A DNA stretch of 64,000 nt from an uncultured Desulfobacteraceae bacterium (GTDB lineage Bacteria > Desulfobacterota > Desulfobacteria > Desulfobacterales > UBA2174): positions 19,189 to 83,188 of the forward strand of contig CALJLV010000086.1 of the NCBI GenBank assembly GCA_937982505.1, in the 5' to 3' direction. Position 1 is the first letter of the stretch. Every line of letters begins with the position of its first letter. The translations under genes were made by a program, and so were the position numbers. This document shows, one piece after another, positions 23,675 through 31,620 of the stretch. Under the pieces are notes generated by a model, which was given only the letters and a program-made list of their open reading frames with translations, was not told the DNA's origin and did no database searches.

Positions 23675-24772
23675 ATGAAAGGAATAACCACCAGAAAAGA
23701 AGGCCGCCGGGTCTACGTCGAGGGCAAGACCTTCTTCATCAAGGACCGGCTCCGGGCCATGGGCGGCCACTGGGACCCGGACAAAAAGGCATGGTGGGTC
23801 TCTTCGGCCAAAGAGACCGATCTTGCCAAGTTGTTGGACGCCGCGGCCAAGGACGCCGGCAAACCCGGTTACGGCCAGACATTCAAGGCCGAAAAACCGG
23901 GGACGTGCTCCAAATGCGGCGGCCCCATAATCAAGGGGAACAAAGTCCGCTATCGCTATCCCGAAAAGGCCATTGAGCACGAAGACTGCGAGCGGGCAGC
24001 CGCTTTTGTCGCCCGGAAAGAGGGTGAGAAAAAGGCCGATGGTGAAAAGAAAAGGGCCGAGCGAGAGGCCCGGAGAGCGATAGAAAAGGCCGAGGCCCCC
24101 TATGCACTGGAAGGCGGATCCGGGTATGGGTGCCATGGATGGGATGTCGGCCAGACCATGCGCATGTCAAAATCGGCCCAAGAAAAAGGCTACCCCGAGT
24201 ATGTGACCGTCGTGCGCGCCGGAAAGCAGTATTTCCGTGAGGACGGTTTGAGCTTCTGGGTCGGCGCCGACCAGGGCTACACCTATTGGGCCGACTGCCG
24301 GGAAGCCACGCCGGAAGAGATTGCCCCGGTCAAGGCCCGGATCGAGGCTGCGGAAGCGGTGAAGACCGCCAAGGCCGAGGTGGAGGCCATCAAAAAACGG
24401 ATTCAGGCTGAAGGCGAGCGGCCGGAGGGCGACAACATCCCGGAAGGCGCCCGCCTCTTCAACACCCAGACCATCTATGGGGGTGGGGATTGGTTCGTTG
24501 TCGGGCCGGAGTGGATCTGGTATGTCCGGAACAACGGCGGGGACGGTGACAGTTGGGTCAACAACAATGTCCGCACCGGTGGCGCCGGCGCCATCGGCTG
24601 GAGGGTGCCGTACAGCCGGAATATCGCCGGGGACCTGTATCGGCTGGAGGGGATTGTGGATCCGGACAGCGCCAAAAAGCGAGGTCTTGAAAACCTGGAA
24701 GGGCTTTCGTTCGCCGAAAAGCGTCGGGCTCAAAAAGCGGCACTAGCCGCGATGAAGGGAGGCAAATCATGA
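23675..24772 (+). CDS. DUF5710-like / zinc-finger hypothetical protein
   Basis: 365 residues from ATG 23675 (AAGGGAGAG upstream). Residues about 10-45 (EGKTFFIKDRLRAMGGHWDPDKKAWWV) resemble the short DUF5710-type fold, in which an aligned Lys/Ala-rich helix precedes a GxxWDxxxKxWxV strand. A Cys/His finger CSKCGG...HEDC follows at about 77-102, then a charged linker and a Trp-rich domain. Ends with ATGA overlap to the next gene. It may bind nucleic acid; function unknown. Confidence 0.55.
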   Translation: MKGITTRKEGRRVYVEGKTFFIKDRLRAMGGHWDPDKKAWWVSSAKETDLAKLLDAAAKDAGKPGYGQTFKAEKPGTCSKCGGPIIKGNKVRYRYPEKAIEHEDCERAAAFVARKEGEKKADGEKKRAEREARRAIEKAEAPYALEGGSGYGCHGWDVGQTMRMSKSAQEKGYPEYVTVVRAGKQYFREDGLSFWVGADQGYTYWADCREATPEEIAPVKARIEAAEAVKTAKAEVEAIKKRIQAEGERPEGDNIPEGARLFNTQTIYGGGDWFVVGPEWIWYVRNNGGDGDSWVNNNVRTGGAGAIGWRVPYSRNIAGDLYRLEGIVDPDSAKKRGLENLEGLSFAEKRRAQKAALAAMKGGKS

Positions 24773-25320
24773 GCTGGGAAGCGCAGTGGTACAACGAGCA
24801 GTGTCCGAAGATTAAAAACCTGGCCGCGGCGGACCGCAAGGACCCAACGGTACCGATCCGCCTGGCCCTCGGATTCACCCTTGGCGCCGCCGGCTACCGG
24901 TCGGTCCAGGACCTGAAGGGCAATGGCCTCTGGTTCTGGCCACGCCGCACCGGCAACTGGTGGGCCATTCCGCCGGAGATTGACCAGGCAATCCGAGATG
25001 AGCAAAATGCCGCCATCGAGGCGGCTTGCAGCGTGAACGGTTCGGCCGACACGGCCCAAATCGCCGAGGTCTTGCGGCGGAAGCTCAAGGCCACCGGGTT
25101 CCCAACGAGCATTGACGACACCCGGGTCAACGAGGTGATTTTTCCGGTCGGCGATGGACCGGACCCCTTGTCACGGAAAGTCCGCCGGATTGTCAGCGGC
25201 TACAAGGAAGAAAGAAACCGGGTCGCGGACGACCCGGTACAGTCAGTGGCCATCGACTGGGCTTTGATCGAAATCTCCCTGCCGACAGGGACGCAACGGG
25301 AAAGAGGAGGGGACTCTTGA
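24769..25320 (+). CDS. hypothetical protein, 183 aa
   Basis: Start on ATGA overlap with the preceding gene. The N-terminal part is Trp-rich (LWFWPRRTGNWWAIPPEID), the C-terminal part is helical and charged. No Cys cluster, signal or membrane segment. Part of the coupled accessory operon; function unknown. Confidence 0.55.
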   Translation: MSWEAQWYNEQCPKIKNLAAADRKDPTVPIRLALGFTLGAAGYRSVQDLKGNGLWFWPRRTGNWWAIPPEIDQAIRDEQNAAIEAACSVNGSADTAQIAEVLRRKLKATGFPTSIDDTRVNEVIFPVGDGPDPLSRKVRRIVSGYKEERNRVADDPVQSVAIDWALIEISLPTGTQRERGGDS

Positions 25321-25610
25321 AAATCCTCACACGCCCCCAAATTTCAGCAATCGAGTGCGAGGCCCTGAAGCGGCTCAAGGCCTCGCACCTTGCCGCCCTG
25401 GATGAAATCGACCGCCTTCGCGCCGGCGCTCGCGCCAACGCGTCCGGAATGCTTACCGCCAGGGACCTGGCGGAAAAACTGGGCATCACTAGCGCCCGGA
25501 TCCGTCAGATTGCCACCACCATTCCGGGAGCTAAAAAAACCGGTATCGGGTGGCTTTTCCCGGAGCATGCCGCCGATAACCCGCCGTTTAAAAAAATGGG
25601 GGAACCATGA
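25317..25610 (+). CDS. small HTH protein (MerR/excisionase-like)
   Basis: 97 residues, TTG start at 25317 behind AGAGGAGGGG and overlapping the upstream stop. Residues about 45-80 (LTARDLAEKLGITSARIRQIATTIPGAKKTGIGWLF) form a winged-helix of the MerR/Xis type: helix-turn-helix followed by a beta wing. The N-terminal half is a charged helix. It may regulate the accessory operon. Ends in ATGA overlap with the next gene. Confidence 0.55.
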   Translation: MKILTRPQISAIECEALKRLKASHLAALDEIDRLRAGARANASGMLTARDLAEKLGITSARIRQIATTIPGAKKTGIGWLFPEHAADNPPFKKMGEP

Positions 25611-26143
25611 AAACGCTTACCGCCTATGAAGCCGGCAAGCCCTTCCCCGGCCCTGTCCCGACCGAAGAGGGGGCCATCCTGGAAATGACGGCCGGCGGCC
25701 CGGTGGTCCTGATCCAGTGCCCCGGCCTGACCCGTCCCGAGGTCCAAGCGTTCAAAAAGGGGTTCCGGTCCTATGCGTTCTGGAGTCCGCCCGGGGTCCC
25801 TGTGCCCATCGCGATATGGGCCTTCGAATTCCAAAAGCCCCTAAGTCCGATGGACGTCAATTTTGACGCCCACAAGGCCGACCGCGGGCACGTCGAGGCC
25901 TACCTCGAAACCCATGAGGGACTGAAGAACGCCTTGACCTTTCACCTGCTTGACGGGCCGATGCTCCGGGCCAACAAGATCGTGGGGCTCGAACCGGCGG
26001 CGGTGAAGCTCTTTCATGCCACGATCCGGGCGCAACTGGCGGCCAAGTACACCGCGGCCGACTTCGATCGGTATCTTGACGGCGTCTACAACTATTCGAC
26101 CGTCGAGATTCTGGCCATGGGCACCAGGTTCAAACACCGATGA
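25607..26143 (+). CDS. hypothetical protein, 178 aa
   Basis: ATGA-coupled to the HTH gene. A soluble alpha/beta protein with a Pro/Gly-rich first half, the block YAFWSPPGVPVPIAIWAFEF and a helical C-terminus. No catalytic motif recognised. Member of the accessory operon. Confidence 0.5.
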   Translation: MKTLTAYEAGKPFPGPVPTEEGAILEMTAGGPVVLIQCPGLTRPEVQAFKKGFRSYAFWSPPGVPVPIAIWAFEFQKPLSPMDVNFDAHKADRGHVEAYLETHEGLKNALTFHLLDGPMLRANKIVGLEPAAVKLFHATIRAQLAAKYTAADFDRYLDGVYNYSTVEILAMGTRFKHR

Positions 26144-26221
26144 TTTTTTTTGAAAAACCATCCATCCGTGCCGTCTAAGTGGATATCAACCCAAACGGCC
26201 GGATGGCCAAAAGGAGGCAAC

Positions 26222-26755
26222 ATGAACGATCGCCCCTCACAAGAAAACCTAAAGTGGCCTCTGGCGGTCGCCCGCATTCTGCGGGACCGCCTGGGGTGGT
26301 CCAGCACTCATCTTTTGGTTGAATTGCTGGACCACCCCACAGCCGTCGTCGCTGGCGCCGACGACGGTTACAACCAAACGGTTCGGTTCGACGGCGCCCC
26401 GGACTCCTTCGGCAACGGGTGGGCCGTCGAGGGGGGGTGCGGGTACGGGTCGAAGGTTTCGGTCGGCCCGGGCCACGTTCTGGTCGCCTCATGCGGCGGC
26501 CACTGGGTAGAGGCCCGCCGCATCCATTCCGAGGGCACCAGGTTCCTCACGGACCGCAGGGAGTCCCAAAGGTCTTGGGCCGACGCACTCTGCCCCGAGT
26601 GCGACGGCCACGGCGACGACGGCCACGGCGACGACTGCCCCGAGTGCGGCGGAAGCGGCCGCTCCGGCCTCACCGGCCGCGACCTGAGCAACAGCCGCGA
26701 GGCCGCCCTGGAAGAGGCCTTCGCGTGCGCGGTCGAGGCGGGATTTACCGATTGA
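26222..26755 (+). CDS. DnaJ-type zinc-finger hypothetical protein
   Basis: 177 residues with AAAAGGAGG before the ATG. Near the C-terminus, CPECDGHGDDGHGDDCPECGGSG is a DnaJ-like CxxCxGxG pair; the DNA here contains a short tandem repeat (GGCCACGGCGACGAC). The N-terminal part is alpha/beta with a Gly-rich segment. Last gene before the operon terminator at 26807. It may bind zinc; no chaperone domain is present. Confidence 0.5.
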   Translation: MNDRPSQENLKWPLAVARILRDRLGWSSTHLLVELLDHPTAVVAGADDGYNQTVRFDGAPDSFGNGWAVEGGCGYGSKVSVGPGHVLVASCGGHWVEARRIHSEGTRFLTDRRESQRSWADALCPECDGHGDDGHGDDCPECGGSGRSGLTGRDLSNSREAALEEAFACAVEAGFTD

Positions 26756-26806
26756 GGCGGCCCTTGCCGCCGCCCTGGCAAAATAAGTACCTCCCCCACC
26801 AAACAG

Positions 26807-26845
26807 AAGGCCCCCGGTCGAGATCCGCCGGGGGCCTTTTGTTTT
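26807..26845 (+). terminator. rho-independent terminator of accessory operon
   Basis: AAGGCCCCCGG (26807-26817) pairs with CCGGGGGCCTT (26828-26838), followed by TTGTTTTT. It separates the rightward late/accessory region from the attachment region. Confidence 0.8.
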
Positions 26846-26883
26846 TCAAAACCCGGGTTTTGATGGGCCTGGCGGCCGGAAAC

Positions 26884-26947
26884 TGTGCTACTTTTGTGCT
26901 AATTCCCGTGGCGACGGTGTGCTAATTTCGGACCCCAAAATAGCACA
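26884..26947. repeat. putative integrase arm-type sites (TGTGCTA repeats)
   Basis: TGTGCTA at 26884, TGTGCTAA at 26895 and TGTGCTAAT at 26918 are direct repeats; TAGCACA at 26941 is the inverted form. They lie about 60-120 bases from the tRNA-like core, where lambda-type integrases have arm sites. This accounts for most of the gene-free stretch 26846-27006. Confidence 0.6.
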
Positions 26948-27006
26948 AATGGGCAACTTTTAGCAATTTTGACAACCCCCGATTTCTCGTAAACCCCTGT
27001 AAAGGC

Positions 27007-27051
27007 TGGTGCCCCCGGCGTGAATCGAACACGCGGCACATGGATTAGGAA
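27007..27051 (-). other. attP core: 3' end of tRNA-Arg(CCU)
   Basis: On the minus strand, 45 bases reproduce the 3' part of a tRNA: loop TTCCTAA with anticodon CCT, the stem strand TCCAT, a perfect T-arm GCGTG-TTCGATT-CACGC, acceptor strand CGGGGGC, discriminator A and CCA. The sequence upstream does not continue as a tRNA 5' half, so this is a fragment kept for integration into a host tRNA-Arg(CCU) gene. Phage genes on both sides show that the window is the circular or virion form. Confidence 0.8.
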
Positions 27052-27092
27052 GCCTTGCGCCAGGCGTGGAAAATGCCTGTTTTAACGGCCTG

Positions 27093-27764
27093 TTACCGCT
27101 CAGTAAAAACGCTGTGAGCTACCGGTGAGCTATTTCTTGTTGCCGGGTCGATCTTGCGGATAGGTTTTTTTGCCCGGTGCGACCTGTTGGCCACAAATAG
27201 TTTTATCTTGTCATATCGAGAATATACCCATGTCGTTGGGTGCCGCTTTTCCCCGATCAGCCAAAGCTCATCCGCCTTTATTGACGGGTCCCCAAGATAC
27301 CGGAGGCATTGACCGAGATACCTTTCGGATAGGTGCCCAAGTTTGAACTCCACTATTACGGTCTTGCCGTCGCTGACCCCGTAAAGATCAACGATACCTG
27401 CGCCAATCGCAAACTGCTTCTTTTGCTCCCTCAGCCCATACTCGGAACGAAGAAATGGCATGATCGCGTTTTGAAACTCATCTTCCGACGAATATGTTTT
27501 TATGTTTTTTGGTCGAGGGGCTACGATGCCGCGTCTTTCTATTTCCCTGATAAGATTTGTATTCCTTGCGTCAATCGCTTCAAGTATCCTTTTGTTTTGC
27601 AACAACAAATCGTGATAGATAAGCATTAGGTCGACTTCGTTTTTTATAATGGCAAAACGCTTTTTGGCCTCTAAATAATTGCTCGTTCGAAGCGATATCC
27701 TTTTCCCTCCGCTTTGAGGAATTGAACAATAATAGACCCCGTTGTCTCTTTTATATACTGTCAT
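27093..27764 (-). CDS. PD-(D/E)xK nuclease with integrase-type arm-binding domain
   Basis: 223 residues. Residues 1-45 (VYKRDNGVYYCSIP...ISLRTSNYLEAKKRFAI) align with the N-terminal arm-DNA-binding domain of the adjacent integrase (LYQRDSGTWYIALP...SLKTRDKQTAERLFAM). The C-terminal half contains a NucS/RecB-like core, GIVDLYGVSDGKTVIVEFKLG, giving Asp...Glu-x-Lys, followed by a QCLRYLG helix. Its DNA is clearly more AT-rich than its neighbours, suggesting recent acquisition. It overlaps the integrase stop region and lies between int and attP. Possible roles: att-site directed nuclease, exclusion of related phages, or defence. All of these are inference. Confidence 0.6.
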   Translation of the reverse strand: MTVYKRDNGVYYCSIPQSGGKRISLRTSNYLEAKKRFAIIKNEVDLMLIYHDLLLQNKRILEAIDARNTNLIREIERRGIVAPRPKNIKTYSSEDEFQNAIMPFLRSEYGLREQKKQFAIGAGIVDLYGVSDGKTVIVEFKLGHLSERYLGQCLRYLGDPSIKADELWLIGEKRHPTTWVYSRYDKIKLFVANRSHRAKKPIRKIDPATRNSSPVAHSVFTER

Positions 27765-28801
27765 TTGACTATTTCCAATTTTATATGCCCGCTAGATTTG
27801 TGCAAATTTCCGAGTTTTGAGACGGCCCGGCGAAGGTGTTCCGGGGACAGGTGGGAATAGATCGCTGTCACTGTCAAATCGCTATGCCCGAGCAGTTCTT
27901 GAACCGATCTGAGGTCGGCGCCGGACATCACCAGGTGAGAGGCGAAGCTGTGTCGGAGGTCGTGCAACCGACCGGACATTTCAAGACGTCTCATCAGGCG
28001 GCCCCACCGGTGCGTAATCCGGTCCGGGCTATTCCAGCATGCCCATAGCCGGCCGACCGGGGCCGCCTTGGCTCTGCGCGCCAAAACTTCGAGCGCCATG
28101 GGTTCCATCGGCACGACTCGGCCGCGGGTTTTGCTCGTTCGGACCGTCAAAAGGCAGCTTGCGGCGTCGACGTCCCGGGCCGTCAGGTGCCACAACTCGG
28201 ATCGGCGCAACCCGGTATAGAGAAAAACCGTTATCGCGTCGTGGAAGTCCTTGTCGCCGGCGATTTCGGCAAAGATCCGTTTCAGTTCGGCCTCGGAATA
28301 GAATCGCGGCGGGGCCGGATCCACCTTGATCCGCTGGCATCGGTCGTATGGGTTGGATTTCAGGATTTCCCACTTGACCGCCTGGCTGAATGCGGCCCGA
28401 AGGTGCCGATAGGTGATGGCCACCCCGGACCGCTTGAGCCCGGACCGAATCAGGTCCGTGTGGAATTCGTCGAGGCGCTTCGGCGTGATCGCCGTCAACA
28501 GGATTGACCCGCCGATCCATTCGACCAGCTTGTTGACCGAATAGGTATCGCGCTTGTGGGCCTTCTTGTGGGCCTCACAATGGCGCCGGTATTCCGTGGC
28601 GAATTGTGCCAAGGTGGTCGTTTTGTCGCGCTCCAGGGCGACGAGGTTGCCCCGGAGAGCTTCGCGTTTGGCCATCGCAAAGAGCCGTTCGGCGGTCTGT
28701 TTGTCGCGGGTCTTGAGGCTTTTCCGCCGGTTCCCGGGCAGGGCGATGTACCAGGTCCCGCTATCGCGTTGATAGAGGCGCATAGGCAGGGGCATTAGCA
28801 T
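27761..28801 (-). CDS. int: tyrosine recombinase (integrase)
   Basis: 346 residues from ATG 28801, chosen because AGGAGG precedes it; an ATG at 28795 in a TAATG overlap with xis is possible. N-terminal arm-binding domain (about 7-45), a SAM-like core-binding domain and a catalytic domain with Arg in GLRRSELWHL, HxLR in LHDLRHSFASHL and the nucleophile in LTVTAIYSHLS. It carries out site-specific recombination between attP (27007) and a host tRNA-Arg gene. It lies at the far end of the leftward early operon, as in lambda-like phages. Confidence 0.92.
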   Translation of the reverse strand: MLMPLPMRLYQRDSGTWYIALPGNRRKSLKTRDKQTAERLFAMAKREALRGNLVALERDKTTTLAQFATEYRRHCEAHKKAHKRDTYSVNKLVEWIGGSILLTAITPKRLDEFHTDLIRSGLKRSGVAITYRHLRAAFSQAVKWEILKSNPYDRCQRIKVDPAPPRFYSEAELKRIFAEIAGDKDFHDAITVFLYTGLRRSELWHLTARDVDAASCLLTVRTSKTRGRVVPMEPMALEVLARRAKAAPVGRLWACWNSPDRITHRWGRLMRRLEMSGRLHDLRHSFASHLVMSGADLRSVQELLGHSDLTVTAIYSHLSPEHLRRAVSKLGNLHKSSGHIKLEIVK

Positions 28802-29025
28802 AGCCCGGCCCTCCTGGCAAGGTCGTTGAAAAGTGCATCCTCTTCGCCAGATCCGGCATTGTATTCGTCGATGCTGGTCCGGTCCACGACCCATCCACCC
28901 ACTGGCCGCTTGCGGGCCTTGATTGAGTCGGCCTCGATGAGTCGCATAAGGCTGTTGCGAGACATCCCGGCGTATTCGACCGCCTGGCGGATCTTGAGCC
29001 AACGGGGGGGTTGCGCGTCATTCAT
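28795..29025 (-). CDS. xis: excisionase-like HTH protein
   Basis: 76 residues from ATG 29025, coupled to the stop of the DUF3310 gene. The motif LKIRQAVEYAGMSRNSLMRLIEADSIKARKR then GGWVVDRTSIDEY is the winged HTH of MerR/Xis-type excisionases. Immediately upstream of int with overlap, the usual xis position. It is likely to direct excision by bending attachment-site DNA. Confidence 0.68.
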   Translation of the reverse strand: MNDAQPPRWLKIRQAVEYAGMSRNSLMRLIEADSIKARKRPVGGWVVDRTSIDEYNAGSGEEDALFNDLARRAGLC

Positions 29026-29365
29026 TCGGATACTCCGCTTCAATCAGTACCTGGAGACAGTGCATGGCCTTTTTCAAGTCCTCAACGCCACCCTTAAATC
29101 GATGTCGGCAAACGTATTTGACGATATTCCCTTCTGCAAACGGGATCCGGTTTCGGATCAGAAACTCCAGCGGTTCGATCACGAACTGCTTGTAGTGGTT
29201 CCCGCCCTCCTGGCGTTCCAGGGCTTTCAACATCTTCCGGGCCTGTTTCAGCTTCGGGGTCGGGACCAGGCCGGCCGGTTTCTTCAGCCCCTCCTTGATT
29301 TTCCTCTCGAACTTTTTGGCCTCGGCGCGCTTCAGCGTCGGGGTCGGCAAGACCGGTTTCGACAT
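29018..29365 (-). CDS. DUF3310 family protein
   Basis: 115 residues with GGAGCTGAAAA before ATG. The C-terminal half carries the DUF3310 pattern: GGNHYKQFVIEPLEFLIRN...GNIVKYVCRHRFKGGVEDLKKAMHCL. The family is widespread in phages, often near nucleotide metabolism genes; its biochemical role is not established. The basic N-terminal half is Lys/Pro-rich. Coupled to the xis start downstream. Confidence 0.7.
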   Translation of the reverse strand: MSKPVLPTPTLKRAEAKKFERKIKEGLKKPAGLVPTPKLKQARKMLKALERQEGGNHYKQFVIEPLEFLIRNRIPFAEGNIVKYVCRHRFKGGVEDLKKAMHCLQVLIEAEYPNE

Positions 29366-29513
29366 TTTTCAGCTCCAATCTGCAAACGCCCTGAATCGGG
29401 CATCCGGTTTCGAAAAAATTATCCTTGTGCAGTTCCCGGAATAGCCGCGGTGCAAAGCGGCATTCCGGGATGAGCATGCCGGTGGAAAGGGGGCAGCGGG
29501 ACGGGAGGGTCAT
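29094..29513 (-). CDS. possible overlapping gene upstream of DUF3310
   Basis: ATG 29513 overlaps the upstream stop (ATGA), and the first ~50 residues look protein-like, with ordered Cys (PECRFAP, GCPIQGVC). The remaining two thirds overlap the DUF3310 gene in another frame and look like shadow sequence. It may be a real short gene whose original stop was lost, or a spurious frame. Confidence 0.3.
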   Translation of the reverse strand: MTLPSRCPLSTGMLIPECRFAPRLFRELHKDNFFETGCPIQGVCRLELKNVETGLADPDAEARRGQKVREENQGGAEETGRPGPDPEAETGPEDVESPGTPGGREPLQAVRDRTAGVSDPKPDPVCRREYRQIRLPTSI

Positions 29514-29731
29514 TCCGGCACCAGCGGCGGCATTTTTCGCAGCGCCCGCCACTCGGCAGCCTTAACAAGCTCCCGCAACTTGGCCTCGGCGCTGTCGGCG
29601 CGGTCCCGCTGTTCTCGATACTCAGCAAGCAGGGCCGTGTGGTCCTCGCATAGGGATTGGTGTTCGAGTTCAAGTTCTCGCAGCTTGGCCTTGGTTCTGA
29701 GATATTCGTCCTCAACAAAGCTCTGTGACAT
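29510..29731 (-). CDS. coiled-coil hypothetical protein, 73 aa
   Basis: Start at 29731 in a TGATG overlap with the upstream stop, with GGAGGGG before it. Nearly the whole product is a charged coiled coil (EYLRTKAKLRELELEH...LLAEYREQRDRADSAEAKLREL). Small coiled-coil proteins of this kind are common in phage early operons. Function unknown. Confidence 0.5.
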   Translation of the reverse strand: MSQSFVEDEYLRTKAKLRELELEHQSLCEDHTALLAEYREQRDRADSAEAKLRELVKAAEWRALRKMPPLVPE

Positions 29732-30282
29732 CACCCCTCCAATCTCACCGCAAACTTCCCGGGCTCCCAACTCAGCGGCGTTTTGCAATCCCGGATCGCG
29801 TTGTTGAGCGTTTTGAACGCCTCTTCGATCTCTGCCGGAAGCGAACCATCGTCATCAGGTAGAAGATCATGGTAGTAATCTTCGGGCTCAATTTCCCTGG
29901 CAAATACGGGCTCGCAAATCAAAAGCCGAAGATCCTTCACTTCTATTTCGTTTTCGTCGGCGGTGTCGTTGACCTCGGACCAATCAGAAAAATACCGGTC
30001 CAGTTCCTCGGAATAGACCGGCCCTACTTCATCCCACCGGCGGCGCTCCAGGGCCTCGTACCGTTCGAGTTCGGCTTTCCGTCGGCATTCATCGCATGCG
30101 GTGTAGCGCTTGGGCGCCGGCTTGCCGCATTTCTGGCATGGCCTATGGGTGCATCCCCTGTATCTGGCCAGGTCTTCACTATTCCCGCAAAATACCCCGT
30201 CCCGGCTCACCCACCCCTCGATGTCCCGCCGATAAGTCGCCGCGGCCGGATCGTCGAACATCACCATCTTTTCGTTTTTCAT
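29731..30282 (-). CDS. phage early protein with CxxC pair
   Basis: 183 residues, start at ATG 30282 within an ATGA overlap and behind GGAGGGG. It contains CQKCGKPAPKRYTACDECRRK, a treble-clef-like Cys4 cluster, then an acidic C-terminal half with Trp/Tyr (SEELDRYFSDWSEV). Proteins with this arrangement are common in phages but have no known function. Confidence 0.6.
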   Translation of the reverse strand: MKNEKMVMFDDPAAATYRRDIEGWVSRDGVFCGNSEDLARYRGCTHRPCQKCGKPAPKRYTACDECRRKAELERYEALERRRWDEVGPVYSEELDRYFSDWSEVNDTADENEIEVKDLRLLICEPVFAREIEPEDYYHDLLPDDDGSLPAEIEEAFKTLNNAIRDCKTPLSWEPGKFAVRLEG

Positions 30283-30932
30283 CTCCCCTCCAGGTAAAGC
30301 GTTAGGCGCCGGCCTTCCCGCCGGCACTCGATCCCTTTTAGAGCCCCGGGCCGCTTGCGCAAATAGTGGCTGATCGTGGCCCGGGCCGTCGCCTCAGAAG
30401 CGTAGTGGTGCCGAACCTTCGCCATGGCCTCGTTCAGGCAGATCCCCGGGCATTGCGCCACCAGGTCGATCAACTGGCGCCGGGTCTCAGCGAACGGGGT
30501 CCAGTGCAGGCCCGAGGCGGTCCCGGCCGGCGCGTAGGTCTTTTGCGCCTCGACAAGGCACCACTCAACCTTCCGTCGGCACATGGCCGGCCGGGTGTAG
30601 ACGCGGACCGATCGGCCGACCGCCATCATGCCAATGCCGTTCTGATCGCAGAACCGGCGCGCCGCCGCCCGGCCGCGGGGGGCCGAACTGGTGGCCGGAA
30701 ACGCAACCGAAACGAAATGAGCCCGGCCCATCCACAACATGGCCTGTTCGAGCAGGGCCAGGCTCAGAGTCGTTTTGCACTCCACCACCCACCGAAGAGG
30801 CCCCACCGCGCCAACGATGTCAGCCACCGCGCCGTATGTTTCCCGCTGGACCTCCTGGTAGACTTCCCAGTGCTGGGCCTCCAGCCACGCGACGACACGG
30901 GCCGCCAACGCCTCTTCCCGAGGTTTCCTCAT
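30279..30932 (-). CDS. VRR-NUC/RecB-like nuclease with C-terminal winged helix
   Basis: 217 residues. The N-terminal domain has a PD-(D/E)xK core: GAVADIVGAVGPLRWVVECKTTLSLALLEQA, with Asp followed by Glu-x-Lys. The C-terminal part (about 135-205) is a winged-helix with NEAMAKVRHHYASEATARATISHYL. It could be a resolvase or repair nuclease acting in recombination with the SSAP, SbcCD and SSB of the same operon. The start overlaps a remnant stop (ATGA; see 30929-31006), so it was once coupled to the gene now split by a cassette insertion. Confidence 0.6.
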   Translation of the reverse strand: MRKPREEALAARVVAWLEAQHWEVYQEVQRETYGAVADIVGAVGPLRWVVECKTTLSLALLEQAMLWMGRAHFVSVAFPATSSAPRGRAAARRFCDQNGIGMMAVGRSVRVYTRPAMCRRKVEWCLVEAQKTYAPAGTASGLHWTPFAETRRQLIDLVAQCPGICLNEAMAKVRHHYASEATARATISHYLRKRPGALKGIECRREGRRLTLYLEGR

Positions 30933-31006
30933 ACCATTCTCACCAGTCTGGCCAGGTAGGCCCGCGGGTTCATTTTGTTGATGGCCGCCAGTTCGGCCAG
31001 CTTTTT
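30929..31006 (-). pseudogene. 3' fragment of the HTH gene split by the cassette insertion
   Basis: On the minus strand an open frame encodes KKLAELAAINKMNPRAYLAR and a short tail, then stops in ATGA overlap with the nuclease gene. It has no start of its own. The sequence AAAAAG at its 5' edge (31001-31006) also occurs at the break of the HTH gene (32963-32968). Joining the two at AAAAAG restores one continuous frame, IYRRQAKK-LAELAAINK. Confidence 0.65.
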
Positions 31007-31009
31007 ACG

Positions 31010-31363
31010 TTAGCCTTCCATCGCCAGCTTGATCGCCCGGCGCACCCGCTCAAAATCGTCATGTGAAAATGCCGCAAACAGCGTCCCGCCGTAATCATCG
31101 CCCCGGCAGGCCATATCTGCATCTAGCCAACGCAACACCTCCAGCATTTCGGGGGCGGCGGCAATCAGTCGGGCATTGGCCTCGTGTTCTTCCTTGCTGA
31201 TACTGCGCGGATCACCTTTGCCGCAGTCAAAATAGTTGACCATGGCAATGTGTTTGCAGCCTGAAGATATTGCTGTTTTTACATTTTCACCCTCAATTCT
31301 CCATGGGGCATTGCTGTGTACAGGGTAGTCCTTCCCGCTGTAGGCTGTTTTGTTGTCGTTCAT
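31010..31363 (-). CDS. cassette B gene 3, paralogue of 32153-32497
   Basis: 117 residues. It starts MNDNKTAYSGKDYPVHSNAPW and contains EANARLIAAAPEMLEVLRWLD, the shared core of a common phage/cassette protein family of unknown function. It is similar along its length to the product at 32153-32497 (same start, same core, same DFERVR-AI end). The stop TAA lies inside a GGCTAAC box, as in integron cassettes. Function unknown. Confidence 0.6.
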   Translation of the reverse strand: MNDNKTAYSGKDYPVHSNAPWRIEGENVKTAISSGCKHIAMVNYFDCGKGDPRSISKEEHEANARLIAAAPEMLEVLRWLDADMACRGDDYGGTLFAAFSHDDFERVRRAIKLAMEG

Positions 31364-31620
31364 ATCGTCTCCCTTATTTCCTCAATGAGTGTTTCCAGGT
31401 CCGAGCATTCTTGCTCAAGTGCTTTATGCAGGGCTTTATTTTTATGTGCTCCTTGCATTTCTGAGTACAGCCGCCCGAGCAACGACGCTTCCAAGTACGG
31501 CAAAGACCTTCTTAGCAGTTCACCGCGTAACAAGTTTTCGGCAATCTGCTTCTCTTGGTGGTTTTTCATCAAGCAAGATTCACAAATACGATTCTCGCTA
31601 TGGTTACATTGAGTTATCAT
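31360..31620 (-). CDS. cassette B gene 2, hypothetical 86 aa
   Basis: Start overlaps the upstream stop (TAATG), with GAGGGGA before it. The product has an N-terminal Cys/His cluster (CNHSENRICESC) and a charged helical C-terminal part. ATGA-coupled to the next gene. AT-rich relative to phage backbone. No family recognised. Confidence 0.5.
   Translation of the reverse strand: MITQCNHSENRICESCLMKNHQEKQIAENLLRGELLRRSLPYLEASLLGRLYSEMQGAHKNKALHKALEQECSDLETLIEEIRETI

Noticed and set aside
27007..27110. A complete tRNA gene at the attachment site
   Set aside because: Only the 3' part matches a tRNA; the adjoining sequence lacks D-arm and 5' acceptor strand. It is an attP core.
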